DNA of 64,000 bases, from positions 1-64,000 of the forward strand of contig DATLLJ010000024.1 of NCBI GenBank assembly GCA_035537875.1, given 5' to 3'. The stretch's first letter is position 1. Every line of letters begins with the position of its first letter. Positions 23,099 to 31,955 of this stretch are shown in pieces. The notes beneath the pieces are model-generated. The model saw only the letters and a list, made by a program, of their open reading frames with translations, ran no database searches and was not told the DNA's origin. The DNA comes from DATLLJ01 sp035537875 (GTDB taxonomy: Bacteria; Acidobacteriota; Vicinamibacteria; Vicinamibacterales; CAVVIG01). The position numbers were made by a program, and so were the translations under genes.

Positions 23099-24100
23099 CT
23101 ATCCGGACCAGGCGGGCAGCTCCTCGGCGATGTACCGACGAACGATGGCGTCGACTCCTTCATCGCCGGGCAGGCCCAGGGCGCGCGCCCGGCTGACATC
23201 GAGGGCCCGCGGCCAGGTCGCCACTATCGCGGAAATCCGCGGATCATGTTCCCAGCGAACGCGCTCAGCGACTCGAGACCCGGCGACTCGTGCCAGCGCG
23301 TCCACCATCTCCCCTGCCGTCACCGAGATTCCCGGTGCGTTCAGGATGCGGTTCGATCCAAGAACCTGGCCGGACAGATCATGGGCAGCGATGAGGCAAT
23401 CGACCGCGGTTGCCGGCGAAGCCAGCCAGAGCCTCGTGTCGGGGGGCACCGGACACATCGCCTCCTCGTCGTTCAGCGGTTCCCGAATAATCGTGCTGGC
23501 GAACGAGGACGCCGCCGCGTTCGGACGGCCTGGCCGCACGCTGATCGTTGGCAGTCGAAGCACCCTTCCGTCGATGAAGCCCTTGCGCGTGTAATCGTTG
23601 ATCAGCAACTCGCCGATCGCCTTCTGCATCCCGTAGGACGACTGCGGCGCGACAGCGGCGTCCTCGGGCACGACGTCAGGTAATGTCCCGCCATATACGG
23701 CAATCGAGCTGGTAAAGATCACCGTGGGACGAAGCGGTCGCGACGCCCTGCCCGGACCGACCCGACAGACGTCGAGCAAGAGCCTCGTCGCGTCGACGTT
23801 GATTCGCATCCCCAGGTCGAAGTCAGCCTCCGCCTGACCGCTGACGACCGCCGCGAGATGAAAGACTGATGCCGTGTCGTCGGCGACGACACGTTCGATC
23901 AGGTCCGCATCGGCGATGTCTCCGGTGACGGCGACGACTCGGGGATCCGAAAACGCAACGGGCGGGGCCATGTCGACGAGCGTCATTCGCTCGATCGTCT
24001 CGTCGCGGCCGTCTCTCCCGCGAAGCCTGCCGCGCGTCAAAAGCGCCCAAGCCAATCGCGTTCCCAGGAATCCGGCGCCACCCGTGATGACGACTCTCAT
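23099..24100 (-). CDS. denD: NAD-dependent epimerase/dehydratase, D-erythronate dehydrogenase type
   Basis: 333 aa short-chain dehydrogenase of the extended type. The Rossmann motif is MRVVITGGAGFLGTRLA, then GDIADADLIERVVADDTASV with FHLAAVVSGQAEADFDLGMR. The catalytic triad lies in FTSSIAVYGG and SSYGMQKAIGE (Ser, Tyr-x-x-x-Lys). Length, VSGQAEADFDLG and PQSSYGMQKAIGELL are characteristic of DenD, which oxidises D-erythronate in four-carbon acid-sugar breakdown. The gene is divergent from an ACS-type MFS transporter 41 bp away, consistent with acid-sugar uptake and use. The otnK/otnC-type genes of the full pathway are absent. Confidence 0.75.
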   Translation of the reverse strand: MRVVITGGAGFLGTRLAWALLTRGRLRGRDGRDETIERMTLVDMAPPVAFSDPRVVAVTGDIADADLIERVVADDTASVFHLAAVVSGQAEADFDLGMRINVDATRLLLDVCRVGPGRASRPLRPTVIFTSSIAVYGGTLPDVVPEDAAVAPQSSYGMQKAIGELLINDYTRKGFIDGRVLRLPTISVRPGRPNAAASSFASTIIREPLNDEEAMCPVPPDTRLWLASPATAVDCLIAAHDLSGQVLGSNRILNAPGISVTAGEMVDALARVAGSRVAERVRWEHDPRISAIVATWPRALDVSRARALGLPGDEGVDAIVRRYIAEELPAWSG

Positions 24101-24141
24101 TCGGTCCTCAGCTGCTGAGCCTGTAGACTGTGCTGTCCATC

Positions 24142-25425
24142 ATGATGCCAACCGAGCCCTTCAAGTCCCAAGCCTACCGCAGGGTGACGTGGCGGCTCCT
24201 GCCCTTCCTCATGCTCTGCTACGTCGTCGCCTACCTCGATCGGGTGAACATCGGCTTCGCGAGACTCGAGATGCTGGACGACCTCGGCTTCAGCGACACC
24301 GTCTATGGTCTCGGCGCGGGCATGTTCTTCATCGGCTACTTCCTGTTCGAGGTGCCGAGCAATCTGATCCTGCACAGGGTGGGCGCACGCGTATGGATCG
24401 CACGAATCATGATCACATGGGGCGTCGTGTCGGCGCTGTTCATGTTCACCACGTCGCCCGCCGTGTTCTACTCGCTGCGCTTCCTTCTCGGCGTGGCGGA
24501 GGCAGGGTTCTTCCCCGGAATCATCCTGTATTTGACCTACTGGTATCCAAGCGAGCGGCGCGTCCACATGATCGCGCTGTTCATGACGGCCGTGCCAGTC
24601 GCAGGTGTCTTGGGTGGCCCGCTCTCCGGCTGGATTCTCGAGGCGTTCGATGGTGTCCGCGGGTTGAGAGGCTGGCAGTGGCTGTTCCTGGTTGAAGCGC
24701 TGCCGGCCATCGTCGCGGGACTCGGCGTGATGGCTTATCTCGACGACGGCATTCGATCGGCGACGTGGCTGACCGAGGACGAGAAGCGCCTGCTCGAGCG
24801 GCGTCTCGACGAGGATCGCGCTTCGGTGCACGTCCATCCGTCGCTGTCCGCCGTGTTTGCGGACCGGCGCATCTGGCTTCTGTGCGGCATCTACTTCTGC
24901 TACGTGATGGGTCACTACGGCCTCACGTTCTGGCTGCCAGTACTGCTCCAGGCCGCCGGGGTCGAGGGCGCTCTGCGGATCGGCGTCATGACTGCCATCC
25001 CGTATACGGCAGCGATGGTCGCGATGATTCTCATCGGGCGCAACGCGGACAGAAGACGCGAGCGACGCTGGCATACGGCGATCCCGATGATCGCCGGCGC
25101 AGCCGGCCTGACGGCGAGCGCGCTGGCCGGCGGCAACACGACGGCTGCTATCCTGTGTCTCTCGCTGGGGTCGGCTGGAGTCTTCAGCGCCGGCCCGGTG
25201 TTCTGGGGGCTGCCGACGGCATTTCTCAGCGGCGCCGCGGCGGCCGCCGGCATCGCCGTGATCAACTCGATAGGAAATCTCGCTGGCTTCGCGAGCCCGT
25301 ACGTCGTCGGCTGGCTGACGGATCGGACGAGCAGTACCGAGGCCGGGATGTACGCGGTGTCCGCAGCCCTGGTGGTGGGCGCGCTGGCCGTGCTCGGCAT
25401 CCCGAGGCGTCTGGTAGAACGGTAG
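24142..25425 (+). CDS. MFS transporter, anion:cation symporter (ACS) type
   Basis: About 427 aa with 12 hydrophobic segments. Typical ACS signatures are RLLPFLMLCYVVAYLDRVNI in helix 1, GAGMFFIGYFLFEVPSNLIL in helix 2 and RFLLGVAEAGFFPGIILYLT in helix 4, as in galactonate, glucarate and phthalate transporters. The start is ATG 24142, with GTG 24130 and ATG 24145 possible. Divergent from denD, so a sugar-acid substrate such as erythronate is a reasonable guess. The last 33 codons are duplicated 3.1 kb downstream at 28457-28553. Confidence 0.85.
   Translation: MMPTEPFKSQAYRRVTWRLLPFLMLCYVVAYLDRVNIGFARLEMLDDLGFSDTVYGLGAGMFFIGYFLFEVPSNLILHRVGARVWIARIMITWGVVSALFMFTTSPAVFYSLRFLLGVAEAGFFPGIILYLTYWYPSERRVHMIALFMTAVPVAGVLGGPLSGWILEAFDGVRGLRGWQWLFLVEALPAIVAGLGVMAYLDDGIRSATWLTEDEKRLLERRLDEDRASVHVHPSLSAVFADRRIWLLCGIYFCYVMGHYGLTFWLPVLLQAAGVEGALRIGVMTAIPYTAAMVAMILIGRNADRRRERRWHTAIPMIAGAAGLTASALAGGNTTAAILCLSLGSAGVFSAGPVFWGLPTAFLSGAAAAAGIAVINSIGNLAGFASPYVVGWLTDRTSSTEAGMYAVSAALVVGALAVLGIPRRLVER
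25313..25409 (+). repeat. 97-bp direct repeat, original copy inside the MFS gene
   Basis: The 3' end of the MFS transporter gene (encoding TSSTEAGMYAVSAALVVGAL). The same 97 bp recurs at 28457-28553 with three substitutions, same strand. The copies bracket kinase 2. Confidence 0.9.
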
Positions 25426-25533
25426 CGCCCGCCCGCAAGTTGACGCACGATCTGAGGCGACGTGTGCGGGAAGGATGAGCCGAGCGGAGTCAGAATCTCT
25501 CGAAGGGGCCGAGACGAGCGGCGGTTGGAACGC

Positions 25534-28224
25534 TCACTTCTTGAGCGCCGCCGTCCAGTTGAGGACCACCGTGATCGGCGCCGGCGCTGCTGGCCCCTCA
25601 GGTGCCAAGTTGAACAGTAATCGGTTGCCGTCAGGACCGACCTGATAGAAGGAGCCGCCGGTATTTGGTAGACGGACACGGAACAGGGACGTGACGACTC
25701 CCACGGTAAACGTCTCGCCCTCCGCACTCACGGTCGCAGCCATCAACTGCGTGTTGGGAGACGGGCTCACGTAAAGGATCTCTTTGCCATCCGGTCGCCA
25801 ACGCGGCTGGTTTCCGCCACTCGTCGAAACCTGCCATTTGCCTCCAGACGCGCTCGACCCTTTGAACGGAGCGACGTACACCTCCCCCCGTCCTGATTCA
25901 TTTGAGACGTACGCAATCCACTTCCCGTCGGGTGAGAATTGTCCCTGAGTCTCGTTGGCCTGCGTTTGAAGAACTGGAAACGGTTTCTTGTCGCCAGACA
26001 TCGGCAGCGCCCAGATGTCATTAGGTGGAGGGCCCTCGTTGTACAGCAGATACCGGCCGTCGGCCGACCAGCTGGTCGCGATCTCGTCCTTCGTTGTGGC
26101 CAGCAACACCTCTTCGACGCCTGCGCCGCTCGCTGCTTTTTGGTACAAGTCGACGCTGCTGTTTCGTGCCGAGCTGAAGACGATGCGGTCGCCGGCTGGC
26201 GACCAGACCGGGTTGGTGTCGAGCGCTGCGTCGAACGTGAAGCGCGTGGCCAGCCCGTCGCGTACAAGATCAAGAAGCCACAGGTCGCCCAAACGCGTGA
26301 CCATGGCCTGCCGGCCGTCCGGCGCCAGGGCCAGATTTGCGTTCAGGACCGGCGCGCCGACCGTACCGAGAACCGTGCCGGTGCGGTCGAGCCAGGCAAG
26401 TTGGGGCCCGGGGCCCGCTGTCCCGGTCTGATATGCCAAGACACCGCTGTGTGAGGCAGCGAAAAACCCGTAGCTGACGAATGTTTGAATCTGCTCCGCG
26501 ACGGGAAACGGCTCGCCAGAGAGGACCAGCCGGTCTGGATCGAATGGTTGCGCCATCAGCGTCGTTTCGCGCAGAAACAGCAGATGACCCTGCGAGTAAA
26601 CGACGTTCGTCGACACGATGTCGTCCATCACCCGCACGCCTGCGGTCGAATCGAGCGAGCCGACGAAGACCGGACCTATGGGGTTGTCCGGGCGGGGAAT
26701 GGCACGGTACACGAAGTGGCGGCCGTCCGGCAAAAAAGCGGGACGCGCGTGGCCGGTTTCGTCCCCTTGGAACGCCGTCACCGCGGTCGGGATCCCCCCC
26801 GAGGCCGAGACTTTCTGCAGAACAGTGCCACCAGCCGGCGAAAACACGATCACGCCTTGGGGACTCCAGGTCCCGCTGATTCCAGGTGCTGCATCGCATA
26901 GCGTGACGGGCGGACCACCAGAGATATCAATCCTCCTTAACTTTCCGGCGGCGAAGAATCCGAGCGAGCGGCTGTCCGGCGACCAGAAGGGCGAGGTGCC
27001 TTCTTCAGTGCCCGCGAGCCCCTTGGCGGCCAGCGTGTCGAGCGAGCGCACCCAAATCAAGTTGCCACCGCTCGCATTCCGAGCCACGAAGGCCACCTGC
27101 CGACCGTCGGGCGAGACCGCAAGTGGCCCGGCACTCACCGCGGCCTGCAGCTGTGCCGCCAGGCTCCACCCCTCTGGCGGCAACACGACAAAGCGCGTGG
27201 CCTCGACCGAGACGGGAGTGCGGCGCAAGTACACCATCGCGCCAACCGCCAGCGCTCCGACGAGAACGATTGCCAGCCCCGCAACGAGTGTCCATGCGAG
27301 CCGCTCACGCGTTGTCGCCGCCCGCGATTCCGGAATCGCGGCCGTCAGGGCGGGGACGGGACCCGTATGCGACGAGAGAGCTTCGAGGGCGAAGGCGAGA
27401 TCGCGAGCCGACTGGAAGCGTCCTGCTGGCGATTTCTCCAGACACCGCTCGACGATGCGAGACAGCGCTGGTGGAAGGCGGCGATCGTCATTCGGAAGGT
27501 CAGGTGGGATCTCCGTGAGGATTGCCGTGATCGTATCGACGGCTGTCGCCCTGTGAAACGCGCGTTGCCCGGAGAGCATCTCGTACAGAACCGCACCGAA
27601 GGCGAACAGGTCTGCGCGATGATCGGCGGCCTGGCCGCGGAGTTGTTCGGGCGCCATGTAGCCCATCGTGCCGAGCAGCGTGCCCGCCTGCGTCCCAGCC
27701 GGAGACGTCGGCAGATTGCTCACTCCCGCGAGCGTGGCAGTCGTCTCCGTCAGCTTGGCGAGCCCGAAGTCGAGAATCTTCACACGCCCGTCCGCGGTGA
27801 CGAACACGTTCTCAGGTTTCACGTCGCGATGGATAATCCCCTTCTCGTGCGCAGCACCGAGACCGTTGGCCATTTGAATCGCATATTCGACGGCCTGTCG
27901 AACGGGCATCGCCCCGGCATTGAGCCGCTCGCGCAGCGTTTCGCCTTCGAGCAGCTCCGAGACGATGTACGGCACGCCATCGTGCTGCCCGATGTCATAG
28001 ACAGCGAGAATATTTGGATGGCTCAGTGCAGCCGCTGCACGCGCTTCCTGCTCGAATCGTTTGAGGCGCTCTGGATCTGCGGAGAACGCCGACGGCAACA
28101 GCTTGATCGCGACGTCCCGGCCAAGACGCGAGTCGCGGGCGCGATAGACCTCGCCCATACCGCCAGCGCCAACCGCGCTGATGACTTGATATGGGCCGAA
28201 ACGAGTACCCTGCGTCACCACCAT
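25534..28224 (-). CDS. Ser/Thr protein kinase with PD40 propeller sensor (kinase 2)
   Basis: 896 aa. The kinase has GAGGMGEVYRARD, DVAIKLLP, IIHRDVKPENVFV, ILDFGLAKL and MAPEQLRG, so all catalytic residues are present. A membrane helix (LVAGLAIVLVGALAVGAMVY, around residue 325) separates it from a TolB-like propeller with SPDGRQVAFV, FWSPDSRSLGFF and WSPAGDRIVFSS repeats, ending VVLNWTAALKK. Same architecture as kinases 1 and 3 but clearly diverged. The ATG at 28224 lacks a strong ribosome binding site. The gene sits on the strand opposite its neighbours, inside a 97-bp direct repeat, suggesting insertion beside the MFS gene. Confidence 0.9.
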   Translation of the reverse strand: MVVTQGTRFGPYQVISAVGAGGMGEVYRARDSRLGRDVAIKLLPSAFSADPERLKRFEQEARAAAALSHPNILAVYDIGQHDGVPYIVSELLEGETLRERLNAGAMPVRQAVEYAIQMANGLGAAHEKGIIHRDVKPENVFVTADGRVKILDFGLAKLTETTATLAGVSNLPTSPAGTQAGTLLGTMGYMAPEQLRGQAADHRADLFAFGAVLYEMLSGQRAFHRATAVDTITAILTEIPPDLPNDDRRLPPALSRIVERCLEKSPAGRFQSARDLAFALEALSSHTGPVPALTAAIPESRAATTRERLAWTLVAGLAIVLVGALAVGAMVYLRRTPVSVEATRFVVLPPEGWSLAAQLQAAVSAGPLAVSPDGRQVAFVARNASGGNLIWVRSLDTLAAKGLAGTEEGTSPFWSPDSRSLGFFAAGKLRRIDISGGPPVTLCDAAPGISGTWSPQGVIVFSPAGGTVLQKVSASGGIPTAVTAFQGDETGHARPAFLPDGRHFVYRAIPRPDNPIGPVFVGSLDSTAGVRVMDDIVSTNVVYSQGHLLFLRETTLMAQPFDPDRLVLSGEPFPVAEQIQTFVSYGFFAASHSGVLAYQTGTAGPGPQLAWLDRTGTVLGTVGAPVLNANLALAPDGRQAMVTRLGDLWLLDLVRDGLATRFTFDAALDTNPVWSPAGDRIVFSSARNSSVDLYQKAASGAGVEEVLLATTKDEIATSWSADGRYLLYNEGPPPNDIWALPMSGDKKPFPVLQTQANETQGQFSPDGKWIAYVSNESGRGEVYVAPFKGSSASGGKWQVSTSGGNQPRWRPDGKEILYVSPSPNTQLMAATVSAEGETFTVGVVTSLFRVRLPNTGGSFYQVGPDGNRLLFNLAPEGPAAPAPITVVLNWTAALKK

Positions 28225-28644
28225 CAGTGTTACCGACCCGCGTTCATCGCGGAACCGGGCCGCGAACCGCTGCCCGTCCCGTTACGAAAGGCTCGGACAA
28301 GTACACTGCCCGGACTTGCGGGACGTATGAGCGCGGATCGCGCAGATTATAGGTTGCGCGAACCAAATTGCCAGCAACTTTCGCAGTCCCCAACCAGGCG
28401 CCGGGTACAACAGAAGGTCATCGGGCGCAGCGCCGACACCCGCCGCGAGAGACGCCGGCTGACGGATCTGACGAGCAGTACCGAGGCCGGGATGTACGCG
28501 GTGTCCGCAGCCCTGGTGGTGGGCGCGCTGGCCATGCTCGGTATCCCGAGGCGCAGTCAAACAACCCGGGGCGTCGCACACAGGAGCTGAAGCGTCTCGT
28601 CCCGATAAACTAGGCGTGGGTAGCAGGCTTCGTCGCCGACCAGC
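28225..28644. other. Intergenic stretch holding an MFS gene scar
   Basis: About 420 bp. It contains the duplicated 3' end of the MFS transporter (28457-28553) and a TATAAT on the minus strand near 28345 that could serve kinase 2 with a long leader. No intact gene is visible. Confidence 0.5.
28457..28553 (+). repeat. 97-bp direct repeat, duplicated MFS gene end
   Basis: Matches 25313-25409 at 94 of 97 positions by eye. It encodes the same TSSTEAGMYAVSAALVVGAL peptide, with V-to-M and R-to-L changes, then leaves the MFS reading. Untranslated debris here. Confidence 0.9.
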
Positions 28645-29985
28645 ATGAGTCCACGCCTCCGATTCTTGATCCCCATCGTGGGGTCGTTTGCGGTGTATCT
28701 GGTCCCCCTGGTCGGACCCCATGCCGTCTGGCTCGTCGGAGAAGCGCTGCTGAAGGAGCTGAGCGCCGGCGACCGTGAGCCGTGGTGGCTCGTCGCAGAT
28801 CTGGCACTGGCGATGACGACGCAAGCCGCGCTCGGTGTGATGCTGGCCTGGTCGTTGCGAGGATCCCGCCTTCGACTGCTGACGTGGCTTCCGACCATCC
28901 CGCTGCTGCTGGCCGGGTTGAACGTCGCGTATCTCGTCGCGATCCCGTCCTATTTCCTCATCGAGTCTGACACGGCACCGGAAGTGACAGGTTGGAAGGA
29001 ACACTGCTTCGTCCCGGCCGCTTCGCTCATGCCGCTCAGGACCCCGGTCAACCAACCCGCTGCAGGCGTGCGTGAATGGTGGGTGCAGCGACCGGACGGG
29101 AGTTACGCGCTCCTCCGTCTCCCCGATTGCGCCGTCATTGACGCCGGCCTCCCTTCGCCCACGGTGCAGCCTGGCGGCCACGTGGACTCCATGCTGGGAC
29201 TCCAGTTCTCGGCGCCGGGCGGCGCAGCCGTCTTCGAGCGTCTCGTCCCGCGAACGTCGGAGCGAACCTGGTGGCTGCTCACTGCCCCCGGCACGCCGCT
29301 CACGCCGATTGAACCGCCGGACCTCGCGGAAGGCGCACCCATCCTCTCAGACAGCGCTGACGCCGTCGCGTGGATACGGCGCGTTGAGGGCTCCACTCCC
29401 CCGGTGCTCGAACGTGTCACCATTCGCGCGCTCGCACCCTCCCCAGGGCTGGATAGTGTCGACATCCTGCTGGCGCCGTTCGGTCCCGCCTCCTATACCC
29501 TGCTCGGGGTCGACACCGCCGCGCGTGAAGCGATTTTGTGGAGAAACGATCAACCGCTCGTGGTCGGTTTCGACGGCGAGAGACGCGACATCCCGTTCGC
29601 ACCAGTCTCCATCCGGCCCCAGGCTTCAACCTACCTGCGACACCGCGGCGGATGGGTCGCCTGGGATGCCTATCGGGACGAGGGTCCATACTGGCTGTCG
29701 TGGTCGCTTGCGGCAGGTTCGGGCACAAGCCGGGCGAACAACGGGCGGAGCATCACGTCGGCAGCCGTGGATCCGGAGGGAAGACTCATCGCCATGAGCG
29801 AGACCACCACGCTCAGCATCGGGACCGCTCGCGATGTCGTGTACGTGATTCGCACGAGCGACGGGGCCGACGTCTTCCGTGTGGATCTGCCGCGGTACGC
29901 CCGGAGCCAGGTCGTGTTCTTCGAGGGCGATCTCTTCGGTTATTCGGACCTCGCTGGCACGCACGTCATGACGATTGTCCCTTAG
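28645..29985 (+). CDS. Membrane-anchored protein with a large C-terminal beta domain, function unknown
   Basis: 446 aa. Three hydrophobic helices lie in the first 110 residues (FLIPIVGSFAVYLVPLVG, LALAMTTQAALGVMLAW, TWLPTIPLLLAGLNVAYLV). The remaining 330 residues are rich in strands with propeller-like segments (DILLAPFGPASYTLLGV, REAILWRNDQPLVVGFDG, DPEGRLIAMSETTTLSIG). I do not recognise a named family. The ATG at 28645 is the first in the frame. Downstream lies an A/T-rich tandem repeat, then a convergent TolB-like gene. Confidence 0.65.
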   Translation: MSPRLRFLIPIVGSFAVYLVPLVGPHAVWLVGEALLKELSAGDREPWWLVADLALAMTTQAALGVMLAWSLRGSRLRLLTWLPTIPLLLAGLNVAYLVAIPSYFLIESDTAPEVTGWKEHCFVPAASLMPLRTPVNQPAAGVREWWVQRPDGSYALLRLPDCAVIDAGLPSPTVQPGGHVDSMLGLQFSAPGGAAVFERLVPRTSERTWWLLTAPGTPLTPIEPPDLAEGAPILSDSADAVAWIRRVEGSTPPVLERVTIRALAPSPGLDSVDILLAPFGPASYTLLGVDTAAREAILWRNDQPLVVGFDGERRDIPFAPVSIRPQASTYLRHRGGWVAWDAYRDEGPYWLSWSLAAGSGTSRANNGRSITSAAVDPEGRLIAMSETTTLSIGTARDVVYVIRTSDGADVFRVDLPRYARSQVVFFEGDLFGYSDLAGTHVMTIVP

Positions 29986-29994
29986 AACTGAGTG

Positions 29995-30045
29995 CAATTC
30001 CCCAATCAATTACCCGATTACCCGATTATCCGATTACCCAATTCT
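29995..30045. repeat. Short tandem repeat (GATTACCC unit), copy 1
   Basis: About 50 bp made of imperfect 8-bp units such as ATTACCCG and ATTATCCG, starting CAATTCCCCAATCAATTACC. Nearly the same block occurs at 31888-31955. The two bracket the TolB-like gene. Far richer in A/T than the surroundings. Confidence 0.8.
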
Positions 30046-30053
30046 CCTAATCA

Positions 30054-31832
30054 CTATGATGATGTCGCCACCCGGATCGCCCAGATATTCGAGGGCGTCA
30101 CCGACAGCTGCACGTAGAGCGTCCTGTTATCCGCACTCAAGCGAATCGCTCCGAGATCGCGGGGGACCACCGACAGCAGCTCCCGCCGCTCGTTCGACCT
30201 GGTGTCGACGAGGAAGATCCGCTTCCTGGCGGAGTCGGGATAGACGATCGTCCGGTTGTCACTGAGCCATCGGCCGCCGGCGGCCCCTTCGACGATCTGA
30301 CGGAATGTCTTCGTCTGAACGGAATAGACGAAGATGCCGGCGGGCGCCGCCCGATCGACGAACGCGCGGTTTCCAGCAATCTGGAGCCCGTCTGGCGACC
30401 ACGACGTCGCGGAGAAGTACTCGTCCGATCGGCCGATCACGGGCAGTTCCTCGATAACCTGCTCCGCAAACGGCTTGCGTGGATCGATGACGTACACGTC
30501 CCAGGTCGATTCACGCCGCTGCTGGTAGAGAAGCCGGGATCCGTCGGGCGCCCAGAGAATGCCCGATCGGTTCGCGCCGGGCGTATTCGTCAGTTGCTTG
30601 AGGCCTGTGCCGTCAGCGTTGATGGTCCAGACCTCGTAGCTCCCGCTTCGATCGGAGAAGAACGCGATCTGCCTGCCATCGGGCGACCAGGTAGGCCCGC
30701 GATCCCGCGCCGGGTCGTCGGTGAGCCGCCGCCGGCCCGTTCCGTCCGACCGGGAAACGAACAGATCCTCGGGAGGGCCGGCGGAATAGAACGCGAGGGA
30801 CTGACCGTCTGGCGAGACGTCGACGGCTGTGGGCGTAATAGATGCGTCGAGGACCGGCGTGAGCGTCCCGACAATCCGCCCGGACGCCGCATCGAAACCC
30901 ACCCGTTCGACCGTCTGATTCAGCGTTTCGTCAATGAACAGCAGGCGCGTGCCGTTCTCGGCAAACGTCATGTGCGCACGGACTCCATGGCCGCCGCTCG
31001 TCAGCTGCTCCGGCGACGTCAGGATCTGACCTGTCACCTCATCGATTCGTACCCGCCAAATCTCGGTGCTCCCCGAGCGGTCGCTGGAGTAGTACAAATA
31101 CTTGCCGTCGCGGGACCAGACGGGATTCCAGTCGGTGGCAGCGTCGTCCGTAACTGGAACCGGTTCCGCTCCGATGGTGGCGCCCGCGTGCGCATAGCCG
31201 CCGATTGTCCAGATATCGCGCTGACCACCCTGACCGGCGAATGCCCAGAATGCGATGCGGTGACCGTTCGGCGACGACCGCGGCTGGACGGCGTCGCCGC
31301 TGAAGATGGTCCTCCGTTCCCCAGTCTGGACCCTGACGCCCCGCAAAGTCCCGCGGACGGGGCGCGACAGAGCGCTGGCAATGATCTGAGCCGTCGAGTA
31401 GATGACCTCCGAGCCGTCTGGCGACCATGTCGGGTTGAAGCCTTCCCTCGTCAGGCGCCTGGCCTCTCCTCCGCTCGCAGGCATCACGTAGAGTCCCCCG
31501 TCGTCTCGCTCGGACCGGAAGACCAGCCATCGGCCATCCGGAGAATATTCGGCCTGCCAGTCATCCGATGGCGAATCGGCCGTGAGGTTGACCAGCGTGC
31601 CGTTGGGGCGTCGCATGTAGACGTCCCAGTCGTCGCCGTCCATCCAGCTGAACACCAGCGTCCCATCGGGCGCAACGCTTGGGAACAGCTCGCGCCCAGC
31701 CAGGGCGAGGACCACGGCGGGGGTTTCAGGTGGAGTGGACTGAAGAGCGGGCTGTTGCCCGAGGACCGACGACCAGCTTTGGAGGACAACGCACGCCAGC
31801 ACGCCAACGAGTGCGCAGTGTCGCGAGGGCAT
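30054..31832 (-). CDS. Secreted TolB-like PD40 propeller protein
   Basis: 592 aa from ATG 31832, which follows a strong AGGAGGGG; the upstream in-frame ATG at 31850 lies before this site. A signal peptide (CALVGVLACVVLQSWSSVLG) precedes many PD40 repeats: YSPDGRWLVFRSERDDGG, TWSPDGSEVIYS, VWSRDGKYLYYSSDRSGS, DVSPDGQSLAFYS, TWSPDGRQIAFFSDRSGS. No protease or kinase domain is attached. It resembles the sensor halves of the kinases, so a periplasmic binding or scaffold role is likely. Flanked on both sides by the GATTACCC repeats. Confidence 0.85.
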   Translation of the reverse strand: MPSRHCALVGVLACVVLQSWSSVLGQQPALQSTPPETPAVVLALAGRELFPSVAPDGTLVFSWMDGDDWDVYMRRPNGTLVNLTADSPSDDWQAEYSPDGRWLVFRSERDDGGLYVMPASGGEARRLTREGFNPTWSPDGSEVIYSTAQIIASALSRPVRGTLRGVRVQTGERRTIFSGDAVQPRSSPNGHRIAFWAFAGQGGQRDIWTIGGYAHAGATIGAEPVPVTDDAATDWNPVWSRDGKYLYYSSDRSGSTEIWRVRIDEVTGQILTSPEQLTSGGHGVRAHMTFAENGTRLLFIDETLNQTVERVGFDAASGRIVGTLTPVLDASITPTAVDVSPDGQSLAFYSAGPPEDLFVSRSDGTGRRRLTDDPARDRGPTWSPDGRQIAFFSDRSGSYEVWTINADGTGLKQLTNTPGANRSGILWAPDGSRLLYQQRRESTWDVYVIDPRKPFAEQVIEELPVIGRSDEYFSATSWSPDGLQIAGNRAFVDRAAPAGIFVYSVQTKTFRQIVEGAAGGRWLSDNRTIVYPDSARKRIFLVDTRSNERRELLSVVPRDLGAIRLSADNRTLYVQLSVTPSNIWAIRVATSS

Positions 31833-31887
31833 CTTCCCCTCCTTCCGCAAGCGATCGGTCTCTTATAGGAGGGTTCGCGAGCCTTGT

Positions 31888-31955
31888 CAATTCCCCAATC
31901 AATTACCCGATTACCCGATTATCCAATTACCCGATTGTGTCTTACCCGATTGTGT
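31888..31955. repeat. Short tandem repeat (GATTACCC unit), copy 2
   Basis: About 68 bp. Its first 36 bp are identical to the start of the block at 29995; it then continues with further TTACCCGATTGTG units into the end of the amidohydrolase gene, whose stop codon it overlaps. Confidence 0.8.

Noticed and set aside
29995..31955. CRISPR array
   Set aside because: Units are about 8 bp and contiguous, with no unique spacers and no cas genes.
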